Source of the DNA: an uncultured Alistipes sp.
GTDB taxonomy: Bacteria; Bacteroidota; Bacteroidia; Bacteroidales; Rikenellaceae
Length of the DNA stretch: 52,148 nt
Direction: 5' to 3'
Assembly (NCBI GenBank): GCA_900545315.1
Contig: UQYM01000018.1
Coordinates: forward strand, 1-52,148
Shown here: positions 15,649-25,135 of the stretch, one piece after another
How positions within the stretch are numbered: the first letter of the stretch is position 1
How the letters are laid out: each line of letters starts with the position of its first letter
Position numbers and translations under genes: made by a program
Notes under the pieces: generated by a model
What the model was told of the DNA's origin: nothing
The model's input: the letters and a program-made list of their open reading frames with translations, nothing else
Database searches by the model: none

Positions 15649-16106
15649 AGGACACACATACTTTGATTTCAGGTTTGGTTAGTTAGTTAATGATTCAATA
15701 ATTCGTATCTTCTTTTATCAGTTCAAGTAACACTCAGTTTCAAGTACGGCTTCGGCCGCAGGGAGGGACCGATTTTGCAAAATCTGTCCCCTCTTCGTTT
15801 CCTCTATCTCAGACCCGCTCGTTTCCATCTTTTGCAAGACCAACGACATAGTATCTTTTCTCTGTTTTCGCTCGCCCATACCAACCACGTTTCAAAACAG
15901 CTTTGATTGACAGCTTGTGCTGTTCCTCGGCGTAGAACGAACTGCACGTACCTCCTTTGCCCCTACAAAAGTTATCTGAACGCCCACTGCAGAGCTGCAT
16001 CAACCCAGTGCAAAAAATACCCAAAAACTTCCAAATTTGCCCGATAACCCTCCGCTCGCTCCCCAATAATCAACACTAATCCGCTTAACCACTCATCATC
16101 AAAATA
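15649..16106. other. Gene-poor segment with imperfect hairpin
   Basis: About 460 nt. GGGACCGATTTT / AAAATCTGTCCC (15765-15790) forms an imperfect hairpin that may end the PepSY transcript. A minus-strand frame at 15809-16066 could encode 85 residues with a basic, protein-like C-terminal half (SIKAVLKRGWYGRAKTEKRY). It has no usable upstream signal that I trust and is not called as a gene. Confidence 0.4.
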
Positions 16107-16141
16107 ACCCGAGCAGGAACCGAATAGGTTCCTGCTCGGGT
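16107..16141 (-). terminator. Terminator of the TonB/ABC operon
   Basis: A perfect 15-bp stem ACCCGAGCAGGAACC / GGTTCCTGCTCGGGT with a GAATA loop, followed on the minus strand by TTATTTT. It begins about 60 nt past the DUF4857 stop and closes the six-gene operon. Confidence 0.8.
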
Positions 16142-16200
16142 CTCAAAAGATCGAATGGTTGCCCTTAGCAATCGTCCTAATGCATAGACGTAATCGCAAA

Positions 16201-17409
16201 TTATCGCCTGATAACCAACAGTGGAATAAACAGAAAGAGTCCTAAAAGCACCACACCACAAGTTGGGATAACCGCTTGTCTTGCCTGTCGTCTACGCAGC
16301 AGGAGATAGACTCCGGCCAGCAACAGGTTCAACACCAATGCGGCTGCTGAAAAGTTGGCCAATCGGGGATAGACATATTCATCGTCATACGAGGTAAACG
16401 ACAGTTCGAACGGGAAGATCCATCGCGCAACACGATCAGTCCAACGCTCCTCTTGCGGTTGGGTCAACGTTCCGCACAACGAGTAATCGTTTGCATCCAC
16501 CGCATAATAACGCGTTCCATCGTTCCCCGACACACTGACCGTCCAATGAAACAGATCGGCAATGATCATGATCTCCTCCGTACGGGGATCGAAACGATCA
16601 ATCGGCAACGGTTTCAGCTCATATCCAGGGTGGGTCAACAAATACATCCGATGAGCCGAATCCGACAAAAAGGCATAGCTGCGCCGATCGGAAAATTCCG
16701 TCACAAAAATGTCGGTAATCCGTACACTGTCGGGTATTTCGACATAACGCACATAGGGTCTACCACGTAGCTGCTTCAAGTGAAACAATTTTCCATCACG
16801 GTCGAGCAGCATATACCCCTCATCGTATTCTTTGCGTGTGGTCGGATTCCCCTGCACATAGGTAGCAGGAAAAGAGAAGCCTTTGGCCAGCAGGGCCTGA
16901 GTGAACCGTTCACTTTTGGGTTCATTGACCCGATTGGTTGCCATATCGATAAACTCGATACGCTCATCCAAACGGAATACATCCGATGGCATTTGCAGAT
17001 CCACCCGTCCCGACATCGTCTCCAACAACGGATAGAGTTTCGGTTTCACCTTATTGAGGTCCGAAGGGAAACTGCGGAACATAAAACTGTGTGCGGATAC
17101 TACCTGCGGGGTTAGCGCCACTCCCCGCAACGTATCGGGTTGGCGCCCGTCGGCAAGCAGTTGCCGGTAATAAAACAGCGGTAAGATGCTATCACATTCC
17201 CGTTCTGAATAGATCTGTCCGGTCTCGTCGTAACAGACCGGATTCCCATCGTGATAACCGCGCATCACAAACCGGTCTATCACACAGCTATACAGCGTAA
17301 AAGGTCCGCCATCCGGACGTACGGTAATAAAGTTGTAGGCCCATGGTAGCAACCAGGCCATCAGCACCACCGCTGTAAAAAAGAGTACTATTTTGCTAAA
17401 TCGTATCAT
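16201..17409 (-). CDS. DUF4857-type membrane protein, last gene of the TonB/ABC operon
   Basis: A 402-residue protein with one N-terminal TM (residues about 7-25, IVLFFTAVVLMAWLLPWAYNF), a large periplasmic domain (about 30-345), and two C-terminal TM helices (about 350-372 and 382-400) separated by a short Arg-rich loop (LRRRQARQA). The periplasmic part contains repeated beta-hairpin-like turns: LLDRDGKLFHLKQLRGRPYV, FLSDSAHRMYLLTHPG and VSGNDGTRYYAVDANDYS. These suggest a propeller-like or solute-sensing fold. I assign DUF4857 from overall resemblance, which includes its habit of sitting beside an ABC-2 type ATPase and permease. It may be the accessory membrane subunit of that transporter. 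No catalytic motif was seen. Confidence 0.68.
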   Translation of the reverse strand: MIRFSKIVLFFTAVVLMAWLLPWAYNFITVRPDGGPFTLYSCVIDRFVMRGYHDGNPVCYDETGQIYSERECDSILPLFYYRQLLADGRQPDTLRGVALTPQVVSAHSFMFRSFPSDLNKVKPKLYPLLETMSGRVDLQMPSDVFRLDERIEFIDMATNRVNEPKSERFTQALLAKGFSFPATYVQGNPTTRKEYDEGYMLLDRDGKLFHLKQLRGRPYVRYVEIPDSVRITDIFVTEFSDRRSYAFLSDSAHRMYLLTHPGYELKPLPIDRFDPRTEEIMIIADLFHWTVSVSGNDGTRYYAVDANDYSLCGTLTQPQEERWTDRVARWIFPFELSFTSYDDEYVYPRLANFSAAALVLNLLLAGVYLLLRRRQARQAVIPTCGVVLLGLFLFIPLLVIRR

Positions 17410-17466
17410 ATTTCGAATGTGTTAATCAGATAAACAGCCGATTCTGTCCAGCTTCGACGAGACAGG

Positions 17467-18156
17467 TCAATCCTGACACCCCTGTTTGAAACGTTCGACC
17501 GAAAGTTGCGGCAGCAGCACGATCACCACGGTGTAAAGCACCAGACCAAACAAAAAACAGTTATAGGCTTCCGGTGTCGCGCCGAGATAAAAAATGCGGA
17601 TCACCCCAACCGCAATCAGCAGGTTGACAATACGTCTGTACCAGGTCGGTTCCAAACAGATCCACGCCGCCAGCAGATAGCCCGTCAAACCGCACAGGTA
17701 CCAGGGCAGTGCCGTCAACAGGATTCGGGAGACCAACTCCGGAGCCAAAATGGATTGCAGATAGATCCACAACACGGCATTGTTCAGCAGAAAAATACCC
17801 AATACTTGTACCAGGCCGGCACCCAGCATCAGGGTTATCATACGACGTTGGGGATAAGGCAGATGCAACGTCAGTTTGAGTCGTTTCTGCTGCATCTCCG
17901 GGACAAACTGCACCACCGCCATCAACAGACCTATCACCAACGGCACATAGGTCAACACTTCAATAAATACCGTATCCCGCGAAAGCAGGATCTCCCAAAG
18001 ATGTCCAACACCTTTAAACCCGATCACCCGTTGCAACTGCAACAGAGCGTACCCCACAAATACCAGCGAGAGGATCAATGCCAACAGGGTATAGCGACGT
18101 GTCTTGATCCACTCTTTATAAAAGATCGCCTTTTTCATTTTTCTCGATATAGACAT
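17467..18156 (-). CDS. ABC transporter permease subunit
   Basis: A 229-residue inner-membrane protein. The start at 18156 (MSISRKMKKAIFYKEWIKTRR) gives a TAATG junction with the ATPase gene, a 1-nt overlap typical of coupled translation; the longer frame to 18252 lies inside the ATPase gene. Six hydrophobic segments are visible, beginning after the amphipathic 'FYKEWIKTRR' helix that is characteristic of ABC-2/exporter-type permeases: YTLLALILSLVFVGYALLQ, VLTYVPLVIGLLMAVVQF, MITLMLGAGLVQVLGIFLL, ILLTALPWYLCGLTGYLLAAW, VNLLIAVGVIRIFYLG and FLFGLVLYTVVIVLL. The substrate is unknown. With the ATPase it would make a homodimeric or DUF4857-containing transporter. Confidence 0.8.
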   Translation of the reverse strand: MSISRKMKKAIFYKEWIKTRRYTLLALILSLVFVGYALLQLQRVIGFKGVGHLWEILLSRDTVFIEVLTYVPLVIGLLMAVVQFVPEMQQKRLKLTLHLPYPQRRMITLMLGAGLVQVLGIFLLNNAVLWIYLQSILAPELVSRILLTALPWYLCGLTGYLLAAWICLEPTWYRRIVNLLIAVGVIRIFYLGATPEAYNCFLFGLVLYTVVIVLLPQLSVERFKQGCQD

Positions 18157-19046
18157 TAATATTTGCCTGTCAATCCAATAAAAGCATCCTCCAGATTCAG
18201 GGACTCCGCTTTCAACTCTGTATAGACAATACCGTTGCGTCGCAACCAGCATGAGACATATTCAGCATTCTCGAAGGAGTAGGTCTCGCCGCAATCACGA
18301 ATCACCGCACTGTGGTAGAGAGCCGCATCCTCCGGCAAAATTTCGGGAATCGTCCCCTCTATTCGAAAAGTGTAACGTCGGAAGGTGTTCAATAACTGTT
18401 GCACCGGTTGTTGGATCAGGATCGATCCATAATCCATGATGATGCAGTCATCGATCAACCGCTCCATATCCTGAATGATGTGCGAGGTCAGGAAGATGGT
18501 TTTGGACTCAGCCTTGGCATACTCGCGCAGGTAGTCGATAAACAAGCGACGGTATCCGGGATCCAGTCCCATCGAAAAGTCATCGAGCACCAACAACTCG
18601 GCATTCTGTGCCAAAATCAGTCCCAATGCCACCTGGGAACGTTGACCACACGACATTCGCGCAATACGTTGCCGAGGCGCAATTTTCAGTTTTCGGACCA
18701 GACCGTAATAGGCTTCGCGATTCCAGTTGGGATAAAAAGCCGAATAGTAGCGTTCTATCTCCTCCACATTCATGAAAGCATATTGAACATGGCCCTCGAT
18801 CAGGAGACCGATCCGCTGACGGGTTACCGGATTCATCTGCTGAATATTTTCACCGAAGATCAGACACTCTCCGGAACGAGGTTGCAAATAACCACTCAAA
18901 ATATTGATAGTCGTCGTTTTACCAGTACCGTTTTTTCCCAGCAAACCGAGGATACACCCTCGCGGAACCGTAAAACTGAGATCTTTATAAATCATCCGAT
19001 TGCCGTAATAGTGCGTCAGATTACGACACTCTATGACATTTTCCAT
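18156..19046 (-). CDS. ABC transporter ATPase with atypical Walker B and signature
   Basis: A 296-residue nucleotide-binding subunit. Walker A GKNGTGKTT is at residues 37-45; the signature is MSCGQ (131-135) instead of LSGGQ; Walker B LLVLDD (151-156) has Asp156 where the catalytic Glu normally stands; the D-loop is GLDP and the switch His189 (LTSH) is intact. The C-terminal 90 residues form an accessory domain (FRIEGTIPEILPEDAALYHS...). The overall architecture is that of the YtrB/NosF-like exporter branch. The DD and MSCGQ variants suggest slow hydrolysis, or they are normal for this subfamily. It is followed with a 1-nt overlap by the permease and preceded by the DUF6850 barrel 24 nt away. 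Confidence 0.9.
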   Translation of the reverse strand: MENVIECRNLTHYYGNRMIYKDLSFTVPRGCILGLLGKNGTGKTTTINILSGYLQPRSGECLIFGENIQQMNPVTRQRIGLLIEGHVQYAFMNVEEIERYYSAFYPNWNREAYYGLVRKLKIAPRQRIARMSCGQRSQVALGLILAQNAELLVLDDFSMGLDPGYRRLFIDYLREYAKAESKTIFLTSHIIQDMERLIDDCIIMDYGSILIQQPVQQLLNTFRRYTFRIEGTIPEILPEDAALYHSAVIRDCGETYSFENAEYVSCWLRRNGIVYTELKAESLNLEDAFIGLTGKY

Positions 19047-19070
19047 AATTTTTTGCTGTTCTGTAATTGA

Positions 19071-20606
19071 TTAAAAGGCGACGCCACAAACGATCCGCGC
19101 ATAATCGGATCGATTGCCGTCACTGTACATTCCACGCTGCCAATCACCTTGAATGTAAAACGAAAGCGCAGTGCGTTCAAAAAGATACTCCCAACGCAAC
19201 TGGACTCCGCACCAGGTTACATCAGCACGCAGGTGGTCAAAATTTTGCTGCATCATTTCGCCAATCGAGCTGGTCATCTCCAAACCGTCAAGACGCATCG
19301 TTGCAGAACGATTCACCATCCGATCCGCCGATCCTCCTAAACGTAACGTCGAACGACGGATTTTTTTGAACAGGGATGCCTGCAAACCGGCCCCCATCTT
19401 ATCGAATGTCAAACTGCGTTGAGGATTCAGGTAACCCGATTCAAAACGGTAATAACTTCCGGAGGGTTCCAGATAAAAGGACCATCCGCGTACCGTTTCA
19501 AAGCCCCATACGGCAGAGAGTTTCCCTTCTACACGACTGTTACTGTACTGTTCGACCGACCCTAACCGAGGATAATTCTCACTACCCGAAGCATCGCCAT
19601 AGATATACTCAGTACCGGTTCGCTCCGCATAAAAGCCCGACAGTTTCACGCCCCAATGGTGTTGACCGTGCTGTCCGAGCCATCCTACCGTACCTTTCAG
19701 CTCGTTATCGACCAATCGGGTCAATGGAAGATTCTGATAATTTTCCAAAATGCGTCGTACAGCCCAATTCCGGTAATGGACGGTTAAGAAGGCGCCTCTG
19801 CCATCCCGGGAGAGAAGATTCACCCCCACGCCATAACCACGACCCTTAAAAAAGAGCGACTGGCTGTCCCCACCGACGGAAAACCGGGTACTGTACATCC
19901 CCAGTCCCAACATTTGGTACATCTTTGGGCCTCCCAACACCGCAAAAAAACGCATACTGCTCTCCTGACGATAGATTTGCAAGTCGGCAGAGAGTCCTAC
20001 CGAATAGCGTCCTCCCAGAGCCAGCATGGCACCCGTCGAAAGATTCAGATCCGAGACCACATTACGGGGTCGGGGATCGGTTTTGCGATACTCGATTTCT
20101 GCACGGTAATCGGCATAAATTCCCCAGGCAACCCGGCCAAATTGACGACCATAACCTCCGGTAAACGTATAGCGTTCTGAATTTAGGTTTCCTCCGACAG
20201 AATCGGCCCACACATAGGGGTACAACAGCTCATAATCGGCATTCTCATTCCACACCGTATGCATGGTGCGTCCTACCCGATACCCCGCTGAGCCCCAAAC
20301 CGTATTGCCGTTCTGTTTGACATAAGAGTCGGCATCGAATGCCGCAAAGCGATTGCCACGTCCCTGCTGCATCACCACAGCCTCCTGCTGCTGGTTGTAA
20401 ACGCCCGACAGTCCGATTTGGGTCAAGGAGGTGTTGTACCGGTACACCTGCGAAGCCGGGTTATCAAATAGGGATGTACGAAATAAAGCCACAGGCGAGA
20501 GACGCTCGTCCAGGCCGATGGCCCGCGACGAGCTGTCTCGCTGCATTCCTTGTGCGGCGATGGCGGCACAAATACCGATCCATATGCATACACACCGAAA
20601 AAACAT
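19071..20606 (-). CDS. DUF6850-type outer-membrane beta-barrel protein
   Basis: A 511-residue protein with a short signal peptide (MFFRCVCIWIGICAAIAAQG). About 20 amphipathic beta strands follow, for example YEWGIYADYRAEIEYR-like and YSVGLSADLQIYRQ segments. Many Tyr/Trp residues sit near turns, and the last residues, ARIVCGVAF, end in a C-terminal Phe as expected for a BamA-inserted barrel. It has no plug or TonB box, so it is a channel or scaffold barrel rather than a receptor. I associate it with DUF6850 because this family occurs with a TonB receptor and a DUF4876 lipoprotein, exactly the arrangement here. The spacing is 19 nt to the upstream DUF4876 gene and 24 nt to the ATPase. Confidence 0.72.
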   Translation of the reverse strand: MFFRCVCIWIGICAAIAAQGMQRDSSSRAIGLDERLSPVALFRTSLFDNPASQVYRYNTSLTQIGLSGVYNQQQEAVVMQQGRGNRFAAFDADSYVKQNGNTVWGSAGYRVGRTMHTVWNENADYELLYPYVWADSVGGNLNSERYTFTGGYGRQFGRVAWGIYADYRAEIEYRKTDPRPRNVVSDLNLSTGAMLALGGRYSVGLSADLQIYRQESSMRFFAVLGGPKMYQMLGLGMYSTRFSVGGDSQSLFFKGRGYGVGVNLLSRDGRGAFLTVHYRNWAVRRILENYQNLPLTRLVDNELKGTVGWLGQHGQHHWGVKLSGFYAERTGTEYIYGDASGSENYPRLGSVEQYSNSRVEGKLSAVWGFETVRGWSFYLEPSGSYYRFESGYLNPQRSLTFDKMGAGLQASLFKKIRRSTLRLGGSADRMVNRSATMRLDGLEMTSSIGEMMQQNFDHLRADVTWCGVQLRWEYLFERTALSFYIQGDWQRGMYSDGNRSDYARIVCGVAF

Positions 20607-20625
20607 CTAAAGCAGTTTTGGCAAA

Positions 20626-21861
20626 TTACAACAAAGACGGTGTTGCATGCGGAGTGAAGTCGTTGGTTGAATTGTTGGTATCCTGAAGTTTCCCATTTGC
20701 AGCTTTTTTACGAACTGCAGCCGTATTATACCGGTTTTTGTCACCCGTATATTCGGCACACCAGGTATAACCGGCATCCAACGAAGCATCAATCACCAGC
20801 CATTCATGTCCATCAGGAGCCGAGCCGTTCACGGCATCGACAATCCATGCATTAGGCACTTTGAAGCAGTCGGTTGACATCTCGAACGAATGTTCTCCAA
20901 ACGTGAAGGTATACTCTGCCGTATAGGCATTGTTAGTCAAAAATTCATCTTTGGTTCCCTCCATACGAGCCAGCGCCCAAGTCTGCAAACCATTGACATG
21001 CAACGCGGTTACGGTTGCCGAAAAAGTAGTCCAAATTTCGACATTCGGCACAGTTGTTCCATCCACATCGGGATACTGATCACCTCCGGTATAGTCATAC
21101 ACCTCAAAATCCGCTTTTGACAGATCAGGAGAGGTCGGATTGTATTCTTTGTGGTTGATACCATTCATGGCAATCACCAACTCTGCACCAGGTTGTACTG
21201 GATGATCTTTACCGCTACCCGGAATCATCAATACTGTACTGACAGAAAAGTAATCTTTCATAATATCAGGACGATATTCATGTTTGAGTTGAGGGTTGAA
21301 TTCCGAAAGCAGAATAGCCAGACTGTCAGCATAAAGTACCTGATCCGAATTGTTGCAGATCTTAATGTACTGATCATCCATATACTGATCGCCTGTAGCC
21401 GTAGAGGAGCCCGCAAAATAGACCTCAGAAATTACAAATCCATTCGACGGGTTGTAAAATGACGCCTGCGTCTCCGGCAATGCAACAGTCTCACCAGAAA
21501 CAGTTACCGACTCTTTGTAAGCCCGGAAACCTGTCGTCAAGGAGTTGCCATCATCAGCCGTATAGGTCACTTTACCTTCCACACTAATATTATAAAGTCC
21601 TTCCGGCACAGAAGCCGACACACTCACAACCGTAGCTTTGGTCGCAGAGCTCACAGTTGCATTGTAGGTCGTTCCTGTGTTCATATTAGTAAACACCGCC
21701 TTTGTCTCGGAAACAGTTCCGTCACTGGCACTTTCGGGCAGGGTCAGATTCCATGTCACGTTACTCGTAGGGAGGCCCTGGTTCTCTTTTTGGCAGGACG
21801 ACAGGGTTAGCGCTGCCAATACAAACAGCAATACTCCTAAAACACGGGTCATTGTTTTCAT
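20626..21861 (-). CDS. DUF4876-type lipoprotein
   Basis: A 411-residue lipoprotein: MKTMTRVLGVLLFVLAALTLSSC with lipobox LSSC (Cys23). The first 110 mature residues look like an Ig/carboxypeptidase-regulatory-like domain (VTWNLTLPESASDGTVSE, EGLYNISVEGKVTY). The rest (from about 140) begins GFVISEVYFAGSS and contains 'DDQYIKICNNSDQVLYADSLAI', a lamin-tail-like beta-sandwich theme. It then continues through WTTFSATVTALHVNGLQTWALARME. This matches DUF4876 as I remember it. It is placed 50 nt after the TonB receptor and 19 nt before the DUF6850 barrel, so it is probably the surface-exposed or periplasmic partner of the receptor, in the way SusD-like lipoproteins pair with SusC, though it is not SusD-like. 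The ligand is unknown. Confidence 0.75.
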   Translation of the reverse strand: MKTMTRVLGVLLFVLAALTLSSCQKENQGLPTSNVTWNLTLPESASDGTVSETKAVFTNMNTGTTYNATVSSATKATVVSVSASVPEGLYNISVEGKVTYTADDGNSLTTGFRAYKESVTVSGETVALPETQASFYNPSNGFVISEVYFAGSSTATGDQYMDDQYIKICNNSDQVLYADSLAILLSEFNPQLKHEYRPDIMKDYFSVSTVLMIPGSGKDHPVQPGAELVIAMNGINHKEYNPTSPDLSKADFEVYDYTGGDQYPDVDGTTVPNVEIWTTFSATVTALHVNGLQTWALARMEGTKDEFLTNNAYTAEYTFTFGEHSFEMSTDCFKVPNAWIVDAVNGSAPDGHEWLVIDASLDAGYTWCAEYTGDKNRYNTAAVRKKAANGKLQDTNNSTNDFTPHATPSLL

Positions 21862-21911
21862 AATTCTATTTTATTTGGTTTACACTATTTTGGTTATCAT
21901 CACTTGATTGT

Positions 21912-24725
21912 TTACAAATTAAAATTGATCTCCATACCGAAATAGGGCGTATTTCCTGTCTGGCGAACCGTCACCCCGTTGGCCCCTTTATACTCCCTCC
22001 AATAGGAGAAAAGCTGATCGACAAACAGAGCCAATTGAATTCTATCCTTATACAGTTTCTTGGTCACTTTCAGGTTCATGCCGATATTCAGCGGCTCACG
22101 TACCATCTCTTTGTAATTGGTCTCCGAATAGGTGATTATCAAATGCTGCAGATAGGGATCCTCACGAGCAGCCTCCTCGTCGAAAGGTCGGATCACTCCA
22201 TCCAGCCCCACATACTCGTACGGGATGCCATATTGTCGCAACGAACGTTGCAGATAGAGCCACATACACTCGATCGAGGCTGAAAATCCGAGTTTGAGTT
22301 TGGGCAGATAGGTATCGAACATGAAGCGGGTATTGAACGACCGTCGCCAATATCCATTCGGATCGTTGTAATGTCCCAGATAGGGCAAATACTGCCCGTT
22401 GATTGTCACCGTTTTGCGATACCAATAGGGTTCACTGTCACTATACAGCGTACGGAACCAAGCTCCGTCAATCGTAATACGGGTACGCAAAGCCGGAATA
22501 CGTTTACTGACAAACTGATACTCAATGCCCTCTTTGAACAATCGCGTACCATTGGCTGTTGTTCCATAGGTACCGAATGCCGTAATCTCTTGAAAGGGCA
22601 GATTCTCAAGCGATGGAGGGGCGGTCAGGGTACTCTGGTCGATCCCGCTGGCATCGTATGCTCGATAGTTCATCACCTGATATTGCAGTGCTGAGCGGTA
22701 CCCATTGTGCATATCCTCCCGGAAGTAGGTCACGCTCAAACGATTTTCGCCGAAGGTAATGTCGCCCCGTATCTCCCATTTGAAGTTTCGAGCCGCCTGC
22801 AAATGGTAATTGGTCGGATCGACAACGTAGGTCTTCAGATTCAACCGACGATACTCCGGATTGGGATGATAGTAATTCAACTGCAACCAATCGTAATAGA
22901 TCGGATCGGGATAGAGATAACTCAAAGACGGTGTCATCGTATGCCACCCTACTCCACCTCCGATCTCAAACTTGAGCGGACGTCCCGCCACCATAACCTG
23001 CGGAAAACTCCATCGTAAATTGACCCGTGGATCGAAAAAGAATTTCCCTCGCAGATCATACTTTTCCGATATATTCAACAGTGTCGATGCCCGAAGACCT
23101 GCCTGAACTTCAAACCGGTTGCGTCCCACAGTCACCGTACTGCGATCCTCAAAAAACAACGCAAAGTCATGTCCTGCCGGGATATCGTAATAAGGTCTTG
23201 GGCGGGTGGTCAGTCCCGGCGAAATCGGCAACAGCGGATCATAGATTTGTCCCCGGCCGTAATTTTTATTCATCTGCCAATCGGAGCCAACCATCAAATC
23301 GTGTTTAGCACGATTTCCCTCCACGCCAAAACGAGCGACCAATTTGGTATATGCATAAAATGGCAAACTCTCTACCCCACCGGTCGCCACATATTGTGCC
23401 GGCAACCAACTGCCATCATGTTCCCCCTCCTGATCCGACAACGGAGGTGTTGCCTGAGTGCCTGACAGCGAAACATAACGGGTTCGGTCTATCTTGTCGC
23501 TTTGCAAACTGATGGAGGTATTCAACTCCACAGAGCGGAAAAACCGATGCCGCGAACTTTTCCATGTCAAATTATTGGCCAGCGCATAACGATTATAACT
23601 CGATTTATAACTATCCTCTTTGTGATAGTTAATCTCTGGATCGATCTTCAGATTATCGAACGATCCGCCATAATCGAGACTGGTGCCGTATGTCAGTTTC
23701 CCTGACCCGTAATGCCACTCTTTGGAGAGTCGCACCGAGGCGTTGAAACGTTTGTAATTTTCCAAAGTATTGCGGGGATCAACTCTGGAATCCAAGAAAT
23801 CAAGCCCAGTATTGAGAGTCAGATGACGCCCTTCCCATTCGAATCCCTACCCTACATAAGCCAATTTGCCATAGGCATCTGCCTTGAAACGGGCATTGAG
23901 TTGATTGCCACCTTTGCGCCGATCGATCTTGATCAATCCGCTGGTCAAATCGCCATACTCCACCGAAGGGATACCGCGCACCACCTCAACCTTTTCAATG
24001 TCATCGGTCGAAATCGTACGCATATCCAATCCCCGGCCCGTCGTATTGCGATTCGTAATATCATAATCACTGTTACCGGCCAGGTAAGAGAGATTGGCTT
24101 TCGTACTGATGGGCACACCATCCATCAAAAACGAAGTCCCCAACGATGAAATGTCATAATCCGTACTGTTACCACTGGCATTGATACCTCCACCCGCTTC
24201 ACGCAGACGGATCAGATTGGCGGCTCCCATCATCGGCTTGGTGGTCCGTTCGCCCGGCAGCAACGACACCAAATCCGAAAAACTCGACGGCTGCAGATGC
24301 TCCATCGCCTGTCGATCGATTTTTGACGAACTGGTCATTCCTTGCGACTCCAAGGCTGTCACCACCACCTCCTCTAAATCGATCGCTTGAGGATCAAGCC
24401 GAATGGTATAGGAAGAATCGCTCTCGATGACAATGGTATGTACATAGGGTTTATACCCAAGAAAGGTAACTTGCAATCGAAAGGAACCCGGCACGAGGTG
24501 CTTAAAATGGCACCTCCCATCCAGACCCGTACTTTCAGTAACAACCCGCTCACCGGCCTGGGAGATCAAAACCACCACCGCAAAATCGACCGGTTTGCCG
24601 GTCTTCTGGTCCAAAACCTGAACCGACAGCAGGCAATCAGCCGACTTGCCAATTTGCTGAGCGTGTAGTGGTCCACCCCATAACACCATGCAGCACAAAG
24701 CCATCAAAAGTGGGATCGTTTTCAA
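21912..24725 (-). pseudogene. TonB-dependent receptor interrupted by one in-frame TAG
   Basis: Outer-membrane active-transport receptor, 937 codons if the stop is read through. It has a signal peptide (MKTIPLLMALCCMVLWGGPLHA) and a carboxypeptidase-regulatory-like domain (about 30-110). The TonB-box/plug start is DLEEVVVTAL, and the plug runs to about residue 275 with FLMDGVPISTKANL and VEVVRGIPSVEYGDLTSGLI. The barrel ends YFGMEINFNL. A TAG codon at 23847-23849 follows YGKLAYVG at the plug/barrel border. The frame then continues without shift (GFEWEGRHLTLNTGLDFLDSRV) for 600 further codons. A single A-to-T change in a Lys AAG codon would explain it. Everything else is intact, so the lesion is recent, a sequencing error, or read through. 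It heads a six-gene operon. Confidence 0.9.
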
Positions 24726-24748
24726 CTTGCTTCTCTAATTTGAGAAAG

Positions 24749-24756
24749 CAAAAGTA
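24749..24756 (-). promoter_or_regulatory. -7 box of the TonB/ABC operon
   Basis: TACTTTTG on the minus strand fits TAnnTTTG, about 23 nt upstream of the receptor start, implying a very short leader. No TTG lies 19-21 nt upstream, as would suit an activator-dependent promoter. Confidence 0.5.
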
Positions 24757-24814
24757 GAGGAGCCGCCCGACCCCGTAAATCCCAACAAATGGCTAAATCA
24801 ACCACCTCACATCC

Positions 24815-24828
24815 CCACAAATAAGGAT
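24815..24828 (+). promoter_or_regulatory. Second copy of the CCACAAATARGGAT motif
   Basis: CCACAAATAAGGAT differs by one base from the copy at 14307-14320. It lies 58 nt upstream of the receptor -7 box, similar to the 53 nt seen before the lipoprotein/PepSY promoter, though in the opposite orientation relative to transcription. The operator role is inferred. Confidence 0.35.
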
Positions 24829-24992
24829 TTTCGACACCCAAACACCAGTGTCGTTCACCAGCCCTCTTTTCTCCCTTCATCCACCTCCGCCACCCGATTT
24901 TTCTGGTCCGCATTCCTATTATTCAGGTATTCAAGAGATAGGTTTCTTAGCTGCGCTCACTGTTATTCGCTTCGGTGGCAACTGTTTCGCCA

Positions 24993-25026
24993 TAAAAAAA
25001 GGAGTTGCAGCGGATCTGCAACTCCT
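24993..25026 (-). terminator. Intrinsic terminator of mltG
   Basis: 11-bp stem AGGAGTTGCAG / CTGCAACTCCT with a CGGAT loop; on the minus strand it is followed by a run of seven T. It lies about 110 nt past the mltG stop and insulates the TonB operon. Confidence 0.85.
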
Positions 25027-25135
25027 TAATCTGACGGCCCATCTATTGGAGCAATTCTATTTTCGCAATCTATCACCCGGTCATTTATGGGATCTTCTTG
25101 AGGGCTACATCCCCTTTATCCCGGGTTTCTGAATT

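Noticed and set aside
21912..23795. Separate protein starting with TTG at 23795
   Set aside because: The sequence upstream in the same frame is conserved receptor barrel, and the protein would lack a signal peptide; a read-through or nonsense model explains it better.
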